From: JANNBN01 sp031385545
GTDB lineage: Bacteria; Actinomycetota; Acidimicrobiia; Acidimicrobiales; JANYDT01
Assembly (NCBI GenBank): GCA_031385545.1
Contig: JANNBN010000093.1
Location: 1 to 32,568, forward strand
Reading direction: 5' to 3'
DNA length: 32,568 bases
Shown here: positions 1-8,197 of the stretch, piece after piece
Layout: each line of letters opens with the position of its first letter
Position numbering within the stretch: the stretch's first letter is position 1
Program-made: the position numbers and the translations under genes
Notes under the pieces: model-generated
The model's input: only the letters and a program-made list of their open reading frames with translations
Database searches by the model: none
What the model was told of the DNA's origin: nothing

Positions 1-774
1 GACCGTCGCCCCGAACGGCCTGAACTGATGTGCGGGCGTCGACCGGTTGTACTCGGGAAGCTCAATCCAGTCCTGGTCGAAGTGCTCGGGGATTCGCCAA
101 TCGCGAGAGCGGGCATTCGCGTGGATGAAGAATTCGGCAATCCGTAGAGCGCGCTGCAACCAGACCGAATCACCGGTCACATCGGCGGCAGCGAGGAACG
201 CTTCGACGGAATGCATGTTTGCGTTCGCTCCTCCGTACGGCTCTCGCTCAGCCCAGTTACGTGACGCAACGTCGAACATGCGCCCGGGTGTTTCGTCCCA
301 GAACCGCTTCGTCACAGTTTCAATTGCCTGCGCCAGCAGATCTTCGGCCCCCGGGCGGCCGGCCAACACCGCTGAACTCGCCGCCAGCACGACGAAGGCT
401 TGTTCGTATGCGCGCTTCTCACCGTTGTTCGGGCGATCACTAGCCGAGAACCATCCGCCGTGCTCAGGGTCTGCGAGGTTGGATCGCAGTGAGGCAATCC
501 CGTGATCGACGAGCGGTCCGCAGCCCGGAATTCCGAGAAGTGATCCCACGGCGAGGACGTGCGTCATCCGCGTGGTGATCCACGTCTCGACCGGCCGATC
601 CAGCTCGGCTTTGCCGTCACCGTCAAGCCACGCGAAGCCGCCGCCGGGGTGGCGAGAAGCGATGCTGAATTGCACCAATCGATTGGATTCAGTCGCTAGC
701 CAGTTGCGATGGTCGGCCTGCTGAATCCATGGGGTTCCACCTGTCTGGCGTTCGGTTGCGGGCTGCGAGGTCAT
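1..774 (-). CDS. AGE-family sugar isomerase, YihS-like (sulfoquinovose or mannose isomerase), partial
   Basis: The minus strand is open from an ATG at 774 to the left edge, giving 258 codons without a stop, so the C-terminus lies outside the window. The translation follows the (alpha/alpha)6-barrel family of N-acylglucosamine 2-epimerase and YihS: 'RNWLATESNRL' near the start, 'ETWITTRMTHV', 'VDHGIASL', 'YGGANANMHSVEAF' and 'PEHFDQDWIELPEYN', ending in 'PAHQFRPFGATV'. From memory these blocks resemble E. coli sulfoquinovose isomerase (YihS) closely, including the NMH and EHF histidines of its active site. Such enzymes interconvert aldoses and ketoses in the cytoplasm; sulfoquinovose, mannose and related sugars are all possible substrates. 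The last expected catalytic histidine would lie beyond the edge. It is transcribed divergently from the PEP-utilising gene. The family call is strong, the substrate is not. Confidence 0.85.
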   Translation of the reverse strand, partial: MTSQPATERQTGGTPWIQQADHRNWLATESNRLVQFSIASRHPGGGFAWLDGDGKAELDRPVETWITTRMTHVLAVGSLLGIPGCGPLVDHGIASLRSNLADPEHGGWFSASDRPNNGEKRAYEQAFVVLAASSAVLAGRPGAEDLLAQAIETVTKRFWDETPGRMFDVASRNWAEREPYGGANANMHSVEAFLAAADVTGDSVWLQRALRIAEFFIHANARSRDWRIPEHFDQDWIELPEYNRSTPAHQFRPFGATV

Positions 775-923
775 GGAGAGTCCGATCGGGTTTGCGTGTT
801 GAAACAGTTTTGCTCGCCTACGGACTGACGTCGGACCAACGCCTGATCTGCTTCAAGCTGAACAGGCCGGCCGAGAACCTGACGTTGATGAACACGCGCG
901 AACTCAGTGAGAGGATTGCCAGG

Positions 924-3296
924 ATGACCACCCTGAACTCACAGCGCACTGAGAGCCAAGTACGCTCGGTGCTGTCGGCCATGACAGCTGCTGCCCGTAC
1001 TACCGCAACGGGCGACGCAGCGGAATCGCGCAAAGCACGGGTGGCTGCGGTGCTGGCGATCATGCCCAGCGAGTTGTCATCCTTGTTGCACCCGCAATTC
1101 GCAGTTGAAGTTGGTCGAACCCCCGTTGGCAGTGGGCTCCCAGCTTCTCCCGGTGCTGCATCTGGGAGGATCGCGTTGACCGCCGAGACAGCGATCGCCA
1201 TGTCAGAGGCAGGCGGCGACGCCATCCTGGTGCGGTCGGAAACGACACCGGACGATGTTCTCGGCATGCAAGCGGCGCGCGGCGTCCTGACAGCTCGCGG
1301 TGGCTTGGTGAGCCATGCGGCGGTCGTGGCAAGGGGGTGGGGCATTCCGGCCGTGGTCGGCGTTGCAGATCTTCAAATACGCGCGCATGGAATTGAACTG
1401 GGTGGTCAGCACTTCGCCGAAGGCGATCACATTTCCATCGATGGTGCGACTGGCGAGGTATACCCGGGCCGCCTGCCGGTATGCGGTGTCGACGTGCCGC
1501 CGGAACTCGAAGAGTTGCTGGGTTGGGCGGACGACATCATCGGCGATCGCATCCGTGTGCGGGCCAATGCCGATAACGCATCTGATGCAGCTCACGCGCG
1601 CCGGCTTGGCGCGCAAGGGATCGGCCTCTGTCGAACCGAGCACATGTTTCTCGCCGAGGACCGTCTTCCGCTGATGCGGCGTTTCATCCTGACCGACGAC
1701 CCGGAGATCGAAGCCGAGTGCTTGGCCGAGCTGCAACGGGTGCAGCGGCTGGACTTCACCGGCATCTTGCAGGCCATGGATGGGCTCCCCGTCACGGTGC
1801 GCCTGCTCGACCCGCCGCTGCACGAATTCCTGCCAGATGTCGAGCCGCTCATTGCTGCAGAGGCGCGCGGTGAGCTGGCAACGGGCGACGCCGCCGCTGA
1901 ATCGGCCCGCATCCAACTCGAAGCAATTCGACGGCTGCGAGAGACCAACCCGATGATCGGCACCCGTGGCGTGCGCCTGGGTGTGCTGAAACCAGGCGTG
2001 TATCAGATGCAGGTCCGTGCGCTGCTGCAAGCAGTGGCCGAGCGTGTTGCCGACGGGGGAACTCCGCTCGTTGAGATCATGATTCCGCTTGTTGTGGAAG
2101 AACGCGAGATGGCACTGGCTCGTGGGTGGGTGACCGACGCCATGCACGAGGTTGGTTTGGATCAGGCCGCTCTCGATGCCGTTCAGGTGGGCGCCATGAT
2201 TGAGACACCGCGCGCTGCGCTCACCGCAGGCGACATTGCTAAGCGCGCAGATTTCTTTTCCTTCGGAACCAACGACCTCACTCAGCTCACATTCGCGTTC
2301 AGCCGCGACGATGTGGAAACGAGGCTCATCCCGTCGTATCTCAAGAGCGGGGTACTGGCTGCAAACCCGTTCGAGCGGCTGGACACGGCCGGGGTCGGGC
2401 GCCTCATCGGCATTGCCTGCTCTGATGGGCGCACAACGAAGCCCGACCTTAAAATCGGTGTCTGCGGCGAGCATGCCGGAGACCCCAACTCGGTGCAGTT
2501 CCTGGTGGACTCCGGCATTGATTACCTGAGCTGCTCGCCATATCGGGTACCTATTGCGCGGCTGGCCGCTGCCCACGCGCTGCTGAAAATTGCAGGTATC
2601 CACGTGATCACCGAAGCCCCGATGGACGTCGATGACTGTGCTTCGCCGGCCCACACTGCGGGTAGCGCGGATCTCCCACGAACAGCGCCGGAACACCGGC
2701 GATTCAGTGTGCTGCATGCGCTCCGGATCAAAGGATTCGGCAAGGAGCCGGTCGTTGCTGCGCTGTCCTTGGTGGAACCTGCTGACCTGCAGGCCGAGCT
2801 GGCTGAACTGGTGCAACTGGAACTGGTGAAGCACATGCCGGCCAGATCTATGTGGGCACTCACGCCAGCCGGGCGGTCGCAACATGCGGCCATGATCGCT
2901 GCGTTCGTCGGCGACGCCGGGCCGGTTTTGCGCGCTCCATACGAACACTTCCTGGTGCACAACGAACGGCTGAAAGAATTGTGCACAGCGTGGCAAACGC
3001 TGGCTGACGGCTCGGTGAACGATCACTCGAACAGTGACTACGACGCTGCGCGCATCGAAGACATCGCGGTCTTTCATGCCGACATCGGTACAGAGTTGGG
3101 AGGGTTTGCCAGCGCAATGAGTCGCTTTGGCCCCTACCAGCCCCGCCTCACCGCTGCGTTGGCCAGGCTACGCGGTGGCGACGTCAAGGCGTTCACGGGA
3201 GTGATGTGCGAGTCGTATCACGACATCTGGATGGAGTTGCACGAAGACCTCATCCAGCTGCTCGGCATCGACCGCACCGCAGAAGGTTCGTTCTGA
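924..3296 (+). CDS. PEP-utilising protein: PPDK central and C-terminal domains plus a C-terminal extension
   Basis: A 790-residue protein from the ATG at 924, which has GAGAGG about nine bases upstream; the frame is open back to 729 but that stretch is Arg-rich and overlaps the divergent gene (ATG 888 is an alternative). Residues about 60-190 form the swivelling phosphohistidine domain with 'GGLVSHAAVVARGWG' (His131). Residues about 200-555 form the PEP/pyruvate TIM barrel, with 'GIGLCRTEHMF', 'RLLDPPLHEFLP', 'FFSFGTNDLTQ' and the catalytic-cysteine motif 'GVCGEHAG' (Cys514). These match pyruvate phosphate dikinase closely, but the N-terminal ATP-grasp domain (about 350 residues) is absent. 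About 220 extra residues follow the barrel; 593-650 look like a winged helix ('HALRIKGFGKEPVVAAL' then 'MWALTPAGR') and the rest is helical. It may work with an ATP-grasp partner encoded elsewhere or act as a PEP-linked regulator; that is inference. Confidence 0.88.
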   Translation: MTTLNSQRTESQVRSVLSAMTAAARTTATGDAAESRKARVAAVLAIMPSELSSLLHPQFAVEVGRTPVGSGLPASPGAASGRIALTAETAIAMSEAGGDAILVRSETTPDDVLGMQAARGVLTARGGLVSHAAVVARGWGIPAVVGVADLQIRAHGIELGGQHFAEGDHISIDGATGEVYPGRLPVCGVDVPPELEELLGWADDIIGDRIRVRANADNASDAAHARRLGAQGIGLCRTEHMFLAEDRLPLMRRFILTDDPEIEAECLAELQRVQRLDFTGILQAMDGLPVTVRLLDPPLHEFLPDVEPLIAAEARGELATGDAAAESARIQLEAIRRLRETNPMIGTRGVRLGVLKPGVYQMQVRALLQAVAERVADGGTPLVEIMIPLVVEEREMALARGWVTDAMHEVGLDQAALDAVQVGAMIETPRAALTAGDIAKRADFFSFGTNDLTQLTFAFSRDDVETRLIPSYLKSGVLAANPFERLDTAGVGRLIGIACSDGRTTKPDLKIGVCGEHAGDPNSVQFLVDSGIDYLSCSPYRVPIARLAAAHALLKIAGIHVITEAPMDVDDCASPAHTAGSADLPRTAPEHRRFSVLHALRIKGFGKEPVVAALSLVEPADLQAELAELVQLELVKHMPARSMWALTPAGRSQHAAMIAAFVGDAGPVLRAPYEHFLVHNERLKELCTAWQTLADGSVNDHSNSDYDAARIEDIAVFHADIGTELGGFASAMSRFGPYQPRLTAALARLRGGDVKAFTGVMCESYHDIWMELHEDLIQLLGIDRTAEGSF

Positions 3297-3338
3297 GCGT
3301 TACGGGGTGCCCGGTACAGCGGGCGCGCGCGGGAAAGG

Positions 3339-3776
3339 TCAGCGGCCCGTGGTGATGTAGTCCGCGAGAGCGGTTCGCTCATCTTCGAGTTCGCTCATCC
3401 GGTGTTTCACCACGTCGCCGATGCTGACGATGCCGATCATCGAATCGCCTTCGACGACCGGGAGGTGGCGGATGCGGCGCTCGGTCATGACCACCATGAC
3501 GGTGTCGACCGTGTCTGAGGGTTGGCATGTGTGCACGTCGGCGGTCATCAGAGACGAGACCGGTTGATCCAACACCCCGGCGCCGTATTCGGCCAGGCCG
3601 CGCACGATGTCCCGTTCGGAGATGACACCTTGGATTCGTCCCTTCGGATCGGCGGCGACGACGAGGGCGCCAATTCGCGCGGTTGCCATCTCGTCAGCGG
3701 CTTGCTGCACGGTCGCGTCGGGTGGGATCGTGCGGACGTCGGGGCCTTTGGCCCGCACGAGGTGGTGGATCATCAT
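3339..3776 (-). CDS. CBS-domain pair protein
   Basis: A 145-residue soluble protein made almost wholly of two CBS motifs, roughly residues 8-65 and 75-130. Visible signatures are 'IPPDATVQQAADEMATARIGALVV' split around 'GVISERDIVRGLAEYG', then 'SSLMTADVHTCQPSDTV' and 'RRIRHLPVVEGD...GIVSIGDVVKHR'. CBS pairs (Bateman modules) bind adenine nucleotides and act as energy or ligand sensors; stand-alone versions are common in actinobacteria. The frame is open to 3842, but tandem ATGs at 3776 and 3773 sit just after a strong GGAGGGG ribosome site, so the start is placed there. It converges with the PEP-utilising gene, with only about 40 bases between the stops. Its partner is unknown. Confidence 0.9.
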   Translation of the reverse strand: MMIHHLVRAKGPDVRTIPPDATVQQAADEMATARIGALVVAADPKGRIQGVISERDIVRGLAEYGAGVLDQPVSSLMTADVHTCQPSDTVDTVMVVMTERRIRHLPVVEGDSMIGIVSIGDVVKHRMSELEDERTALADYITTGR

Positions 3777-3967
3777 TGATGCCCCTCCTTTCCAGCCGGA
3801 GTTCTTCTCAGTGGCTGCTGGTCGCACCGTAGCAAGTCCCACGTCGCTTGGACAGGGCCGAACAGTCTGGTGCGAAAACTCTCCTGCGGAGGACTACGGT
3901 GCCCGGTGGGCTGCTACATCCCGGTAGCGCAACACCGGCGCTGACTTCTTCACCGCAACCTGAATCG

Positions 3968-6178
3968 TCACTCGGCCGACAGGTCGAAGGGCAAGGCGCG
4001 CAACCGGCGACCCGTGGCCACGAACACGGCGTTACCCAGCGCTGCTGCAACGGGACCGATGCCAGGCTCACCGAGACCAGCTGGAACGTCGCCGGTGCCC
4101 ATCAGGTGCACATCGACCGGTGGGGCATCGGCGGCACTCAGAATCGGGTAGTCGTCGAAGTTCGACTGTTCAGCCATGCCGTTGCGGAACGTCACCTTCT
4201 CGAACAGCGCAGAACTGAGGCCCATCATCACGGCCCCTGCGATCTGCAGCCGCGCTCCGTCCGGGTTGATGACCAGCCCAGGGTCCGCGCATACATACAC
4301 CTGTTCCACGGTGATCCGCCGGTCGATCACTTTCGCATGCACAACCGTGGCGACGCACGTTCCTGCCATCACCGACAACGCCACCCCACGGCCTGCTCCG
4401 GCTTTGGTTTGCTCGTCCCAGCCGGAGCGCTGTCGCAGCGTTTCGAGCAACGGCCGGAACTTCCCAGGGACCCCAGATTTTGGCAGGTTGTTCAACCGGA
4501 ACTGCAGCGGGTCCTGTCCGGCGTGGTGCGCCAACTCGTCGATGAAGGACTCGACGGCGAATACGTTGGGCAGGAGGCCCACCCCGCGCCAGATGCCCGT
4601 CGGAATGCCGATGTCGCCGACATGCGACCGAACCCGATAATGCTCGATGCCGTACGGAAGCACCTGCCCGTTCAGGCCGGTCGGGTCGAAGCCCAACATG
4701 TCCAGCAACGTCTCCGGAACGATAGGTGTGGTCCGCGCCAGATGACTGTGCTGATCGATCCCGAGAATCCGCCCGCCGGCGCTGACCATGCCCGCGATCA
4801 TGGTGAGCGACGGTGGACGAAACGGCCCGTGGCGCATGTCCTGCTCTCGCGTCCAGCCGACGTGAACGGGTTTGCCGACCGCTTCTGACAGCCGGGCGGC
4901 GTCGGCTGCGCTGCTCACCAGGAACTTGCGCCCGAAGCCTCCGCCCAGGTACGTGGGGTGCACCGTCACCGGCCGACGTTTGCGGAGCGCGTTGGAAACC
5001 TGCTTCGCAACCGCGTCCGGTTGTTGCGTTGCAGCCCACACTTCAACAGCGTCGTCTCTGACATCGGCGAGGGCGGCGATCGGTTCGAGATGCGCGTGCG
5101 CCGCCGCAGGAGTTCGGTACTCGGCCCGAACCGTCCGCCCAGCCGAACGAAACACGTCGTCGACGTTCCCGGTTTCGTGGACGACTGTGCCGTCGGCACG
5201 ACGCAACTGCTCTTCGATTTCCGCATCGTTCGTCGTCGATCCTCCTTCCCAGCTCAGCTGCAGCGCGTCGAGCGCGGCGTGGGCCCGGGTCCGTGTTGCT
5301 GCAACCACCGCTGCGAAGTCGGATTTCGGGTCGATGACGATCTTGAGCACGCCGGGCATCTGAGCTGCAGTCCCCGCAGTCCCCGAGGCCAGGCGAGCCC
5401 CGTACCGAGGTGGGTGGGCAACGCTGCCATACACGGTTCCGGGGAGAGTTGCGTCGTATCCGTAGACCGCTGCGCCACGGACCTTGCTATCTGCATCGAC
5501 CCGACGGAACGGATGCCCGATGACCGTAAACGCTGTGGGTTGTTTGAGGATGGGCTTCGTCGGCGGGCGATCCCATGACGAGAACGTTGCATTGCGTGCA
5601 GCAACGACGTCGTTGAACGATATGTGCACAGATGGAAGGGACTTACTGGCAACTGCGCCCTCGCGAGCGATGACGTCGGTCCGGGTCAACCCCAGCTGGC
5701 GTGCTCCTTCGATGAGCAGAATCTCGCGCAGCATGGCCGCAGACGACCGCAAGGGGCCGAACGCCGTTGCAATAGACCTGCTCCCCGCAGTGCGGCTGAG
5801 TGAGCCGAACCCGCGTGGCTTCTGGCCGCCACCGTGAACACTGGGGGTGGCTCGAACCTGGATCTGGTCCCAGCGCAACTCCAACTCTTCGGCCGCGAGT
5901 TGGGCAAGTGCTGTGTGAATGCCTTGGCCCATCTCGACATTGGGTGAGTACAAGACGATGGGACCTGCGGGTGGAACCTCGAACCACAGGTCAGGCTTGG
6001 CCGCGCCGGTCTGCGATCCCCGCAGCGACCAGTCGTCCTCGACCAGCTTCCCTGCAATTCGTCTGCGCACGTACTTTGTGCCGATGAAACCCCCGACCAA
6101 AAGGGCACCGCTCGCGGCCATGCCGACGATCACCTTGCGACGCGTCACTCTGCGGTCCGGCGCGCTGGCAGTTGTCAT
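3968..6178 (-). CDS. Molybdenum hydroxylase large subunit, IorB type (isoquinoline 1-oxidoreductase beta-like)
   Basis: A 736-residue protein of the xanthine dehydrogenase/aldehyde oxidase molybdopterin family, in the form that lacks a separate FAD subunit. The N-terminus carries a Tat-like signal (RRVTRRKVIVG around residues 9-19, then a hydrophobic stretch), so export to or across the membrane is likely. Moco-binding motifs include 'NVEMGQGIHTALAQLAAEEL', 'YLGGGFGRKFLVSSAADA' and, near the C-terminus, 'GLGEPGIGPVAAALGNA', whose Glu is the expected catalytic base. The family inserts water-derived oxygen next to a ring nitrogen or into an aldehyde, passing electrons to a membrane or periplasmic acceptor. 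The ATG at 6178 overlaps the stop of the iron-sulfur subunit gene (ATGA), showing translational coupling. The frame is open further upstream, but that part reads as the shadow of the iron-sulfur gene. Substrate unknown; no XdhC-type maturation gene is present in the window. Confidence 0.9.
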   Translation of the reverse strand: MTTASAPDRRVTRRKVIVGMAASGALLVGGFIGTKYVRRRIAGKLVEDDWSLRGSQTGAAKPDLWFEVPPAGPIVLYSPNVEMGQGIHTALAQLAAEELELRWDQIQVRATPSVHGGGQKPRGFGSLSRTAGSRSIATAFGPLRSSAAMLREILLIEGARQLGLTRTDVIAREGAVASKSLPSVHISFNDVVAARNATFSSWDRPPTKPILKQPTAFTVIGHPFRRVDADSKVRGAAVYGYDATLPGTVYGSVAHPPRYGARLASGTAGTAAQMPGVLKIVIDPKSDFAAVVAATRTRAHAALDALQLSWEGGSTTNDAEIEEQLRRADGTVVHETGNVDDVFRSAGRTVRAEYRTPAAAHAHLEPIAALADVRDDAVEVWAATQQPDAVAKQVSNALRKRRPVTVHPTYLGGGFGRKFLVSSAADAARLSEAVGKPVHVGWTREQDMRHGPFRPPSLTMIAGMVSAGGRILGIDQHSHLARTTPIVPETLLDMLGFDPTGLNGQVLPYGIEHYRVRSHVGDIGIPTGIWRGVGLLPNVFAVESFIDELAHHAGQDPLQFRLNNLPKSGVPGKFRPLLETLRQRSGWDEQTKAGAGRGVALSVMAGTCVATVVHAKVIDRRITVEQVYVCADPGLVINPDGARLQIAGAVMMGLSSALFEKVTFRNGMAEQSNFDDYPILSAADAPPVDVHLMGTGDVPAGLGEPGIGPVAAALGNAVFVATGRRLRALPFDLSAE

Positions 6179-6660
6179 GGTTTGTCGTCGTGATCGGTTT
6201 CTGCTGCCGTCAGTTCGATGGCGCGTGCGATGGCTCGGCGAACCTGGTTGTAGCCGCCGCAACGGCACAGGTTCTCGGCCATCGATTCTTCGACTTCGGC
6301 AGCGGACGGATTCGGATGGCTCGCGAGCAACGCCCGTGCTGCGATGAGGTGACCGGGTAGGCACCACATGCACTGCAACGCATTTTCGGCGAATGCCTGC
6401 TGCACGAGCGAGAGCGGTTCACCCTCGGCCGTGAGCCCCTCGATGGTCACGATGGACGCACCGGCCAGATCTGCAGCGCTGGCCTGGCACGAGCGCGTCG
6501 GGATGTCGTCGGCCAACACCATGCACGCGCCGCACTTGCCGACGCCGCAACCGTAGTGAGTGCCCGTCAGTCCCAACGCGTCGCGCAGTACCCACAACAG
6601 CTGATCGTCGCGATAGTCATCGGGGACAGCGACACGATGGTGATTGACGGAAAGTTCCAC
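6175..6660 (-). CDS. Two-[2Fe-2S] small subunit of the molybdenum hydroxylase, IorA type
   Basis: About 161 residues if it starts at GTG 6660, which gives the usual family N-terminus ('VELSVNHHRVAVPDD') 19 bases after the SDR stop; ATG 6708 is an alternative overlapping the SDR gene. The plant-ferredoxin-type cluster is bound by 'YGCGVGKCGACMV' plus the later 'TRSC'. The second cluster is bound by 'QCMWCLPGHL' and 'ENLCRCGGY'. This is the standard architecture of the small subunit that relays electrons away from the molybdenum centre. Its stop overlaps the large-subunit start by four bases, so the two are made together. It lies third from the promoter side in the SDR-iorA-iorB unit that follows 7420 leftwards. 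Confidence 0.9.
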   Translation of the reverse strand: MELSVNHHRVAVPDDYRDDQLLWVLRDALGLTGTHYGCGVGKCGACMVLADDIPTRSCQASAADLAGASIVTIEGLTAEGEPLSLVQQAFAENALQCMWCLPGHLIAARALLASHPNPSAAEVEESMAENLCRCGGYNQVRRAIARAIELTAAETDHDDKP

Positions 6661-6679
6661 TGTGAGTGCCGGCTTGTGG

Positions 6680-7420
6680 TCAGAACAGCGCAGGGTATGC
6701 GCCACCATCGACCACGATCGCCTGGCCCGTGATGTAGCGGGCCTGGTCCGAGCAGAGGAACCCGACGGTTGCACCGAAGTCCTGCGGCCGACCGAGCGCG
6801 CCAACCGGGATTGCGCTGAGGTTGGGCTTGTCGCCGTACAGCACCTTGATCCGATCAGTGGCGTGGCTGCCCGGCATGACGGAGTTGACGGTCACGCCGC
6901 TCGACGCAACGGTGACAGCGGTCGTCTTGAGAAAAGCGGTCAACCCTGCACGGGCGGTGTTGGAGAGGATCAGGTATTCGGCAGGCTGTTTCACGACGAC
7001 AGACGTGATGGCAACGACCCGGCCCCAGCCGCGGTCACGCATCGCAGGAATCGCAGCCCTGCACATGGCGATGGTGGCGAGCGCGTTGGACTCGAATGCA
7101 GCGCGGTACCCGTCGAGCTCGACGTCGTTGAAACCACCCCTCGGTGGTCCGCCGCCGTTGCCCACCAGGATGTCGACGTGACCCAACGCTTCGATGGCCT
7201 CGTTCACGAACCCGGTTGCACCGTCGGCTGTACTGACGTCTGCGACGATGGGAACGGCGAGCGGTCCCAGCTGCGCAGCTGCCTCATCGATGCGTGTCCT
7301 ATCCCGCCCGCAGATGGCCACCTTGACCCCTTCGGCGACAAGCACTGCGGCCGTGGCGTAACCGAGGCCGGTCGACGATGCAGCCACCGCTGCTGTTCTG
7401 CCGGAAATTCCAAGATCCAT
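6680..7420 (-). CDS. SDR-family oxidoreductase with a replaced catalytic Tyr/Lys
   Basis: A 246-residue Rossmann protein starting at ATG 7420, with an AGGAG ribosome site upstream. The cofactor loop 'ASSTGLGYATA' (14-24), 'VGNGGGPP' (in place of NNAG) and the C-terminal 'YITGQAIVVDGG' identify the short-chain dehydrogenase fold. The active-site segment reads 'LILSNTARAGL' where YSASKAGL is usual: Ser153 aligns with the catalytic Tyr and Arg157 with Lys. From memory, a recognised SDR subgroup has this 'LSN.xRAG' pattern, so it may be a natural variant rather than a damaged gene. It is the first gene of a leftward unit with the molybdenum hydroxylase subunits (19-base gap) and may process a substrate or product of that enzyme. 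Confidence 0.88.
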   Translation of the reverse strand: MDLGISGRTAAVAASSTGLGYATAAVLVAEGVKVAICGRDRTRIDEAAAQLGPLAVPIVADVSTADGATGFVNEAIEALGHVDILVGNGGGPPRGGFNDVELDGYRAAFESNALATIAMCRAAIPAMRDRGWGRVVAITSVVVKQPAEYLILSNTARAGLTAFLKTTAVTVASSGVTVNSVMPGSHATDRIKVLYGDKPNLSAIPVGALGRPQDFGATVGFLCSDQARYITGQAIVVDGGAYPALF

Positions 7421-7948
7421 GATGACGTGCTCCTGAGGACGGAGGGGTGGGTTCAGCCCTAACCCCACGAGTCTGGCCTGAATCGCAGTGGGTACATCGA
7501 ATCGAGGACGCCCACGCTCCTGCGAATGGACAACGGACCAGAGTTCAACCGTCAACACCCGGTCAGATTCGCCTAGGCCCGGACCGACAACACACCCGAC
7601 TAGCGCCTGGACCACTAACAGGTCACCTCAACACTCCTGTTGGTTTCGATGTGTCACGTGACGAAACGCCTGGGCCGGACCGACGCCTCCCTGGAACACC
7701 CAGGGGACGCGACGTGCAGGAGTGACCGAGGCGCGTCTGACCCAGGTGCCCCCTCGTACGTCAAACGTGGCTACTCGCTCCAACCCCGAACTTGGGTCCA
7801 GGTCAACTGACGGGGTCAGTCCCACTGACTGTCTCAAGTGTCTTCACTGACGCAATGATGGCGTCCGACGAGGTCCATCCGAGCATCCGAAGGATAACTG
7901 GGGCCTACGACCGCGACTTGAGACGCGAATCGAGATCGCTCTCGTCGG
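7421..7948. other. Gene-poor stretch upstream of the SDR-iorAB unit
   Basis: No convincing coding region is seen here on either strand; the open frames are Arg/Pro/Gly-rich with no recognisable motif. It must hold the promoter of the leftward SDR-iorAB unit, which I cannot place with confidence. A perfect 10-base palindrome GTCACGTGAC lies at 7653-7662, with outer arms GTTTCG (7643-7648) and CGAAAC (7662-7667). It could be an operator, but it is 230 bases from the SDR start. The 3' part (7851-7948) is open in the frame of the following RHH gene but shows no similarity I recognise. Confidence 0.4.
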
Positions 7949-8174
7949 ATGGCAACGTAGCGAGGCCGAACACGCTGATATCGATGTCGAACGGCTGTTG
8001 GATCGGCAACGTCGCAACGTTGGGCGTCCGGCACTCGGAGATGGCGTGTCTCCGGTGCTGCAAATCCGTCTCGACGAACAGACCCGTCAACAACTTGTCG
8101 AGCGTGCGAAACAAGACCACACGACCCCGTCAAGCATCGCTCGCGACGCAATCCGCGCCTTCCTCGCTTCTTGA
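7949..8174 (+). pseudogene. Ribbon-helix-helix antitoxin-like gene with a damaged or unclear start
   Basis: The frame ending at TGA 8172-8174 encodes 'IDVERLLDRQRRNVGRPALGD' (first 20 or so residues) followed by 'SPVLQIRLDEQTRQQLVERA' and 'PSSIARDAIRAFLAS'. This is a beta strand plus two helices typical of CopG/Arc-type RHH antitoxins with the common 'GRP.LG' linker. No ATG or good GTG begins the frame. An ATG at 7949 would read into it (M-A-T-S-E-A-E-H) only if the single T at 7958 were removed; as it stands this ATG stops at TAG 7958-7960. TTG 7998 or GTG 8046 could start a shorter protein. No toxin gene is recognisable on either side, so this looks like a remnant or orphan antitoxin. Confidence 0.5.
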
Positions 8175-8197
8175 CACCCAGAAGCGCAGACCCGCTC

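Noticed and set aside
1203..3077. 624-codon open frame on the minus strand inside the PEP-utilising gene
   Set aside because: It is antisense to a strongly conserved enzyme and has a His/Arg/Gln-rich composition with no motif; a codon-bias shadow.
3848..4888. 346-codon plus-strand frame over the end of the molybdenum hydroxylase gene
   Set aside because: Shadow of the IorB-like gene; no recognisable protein pattern.
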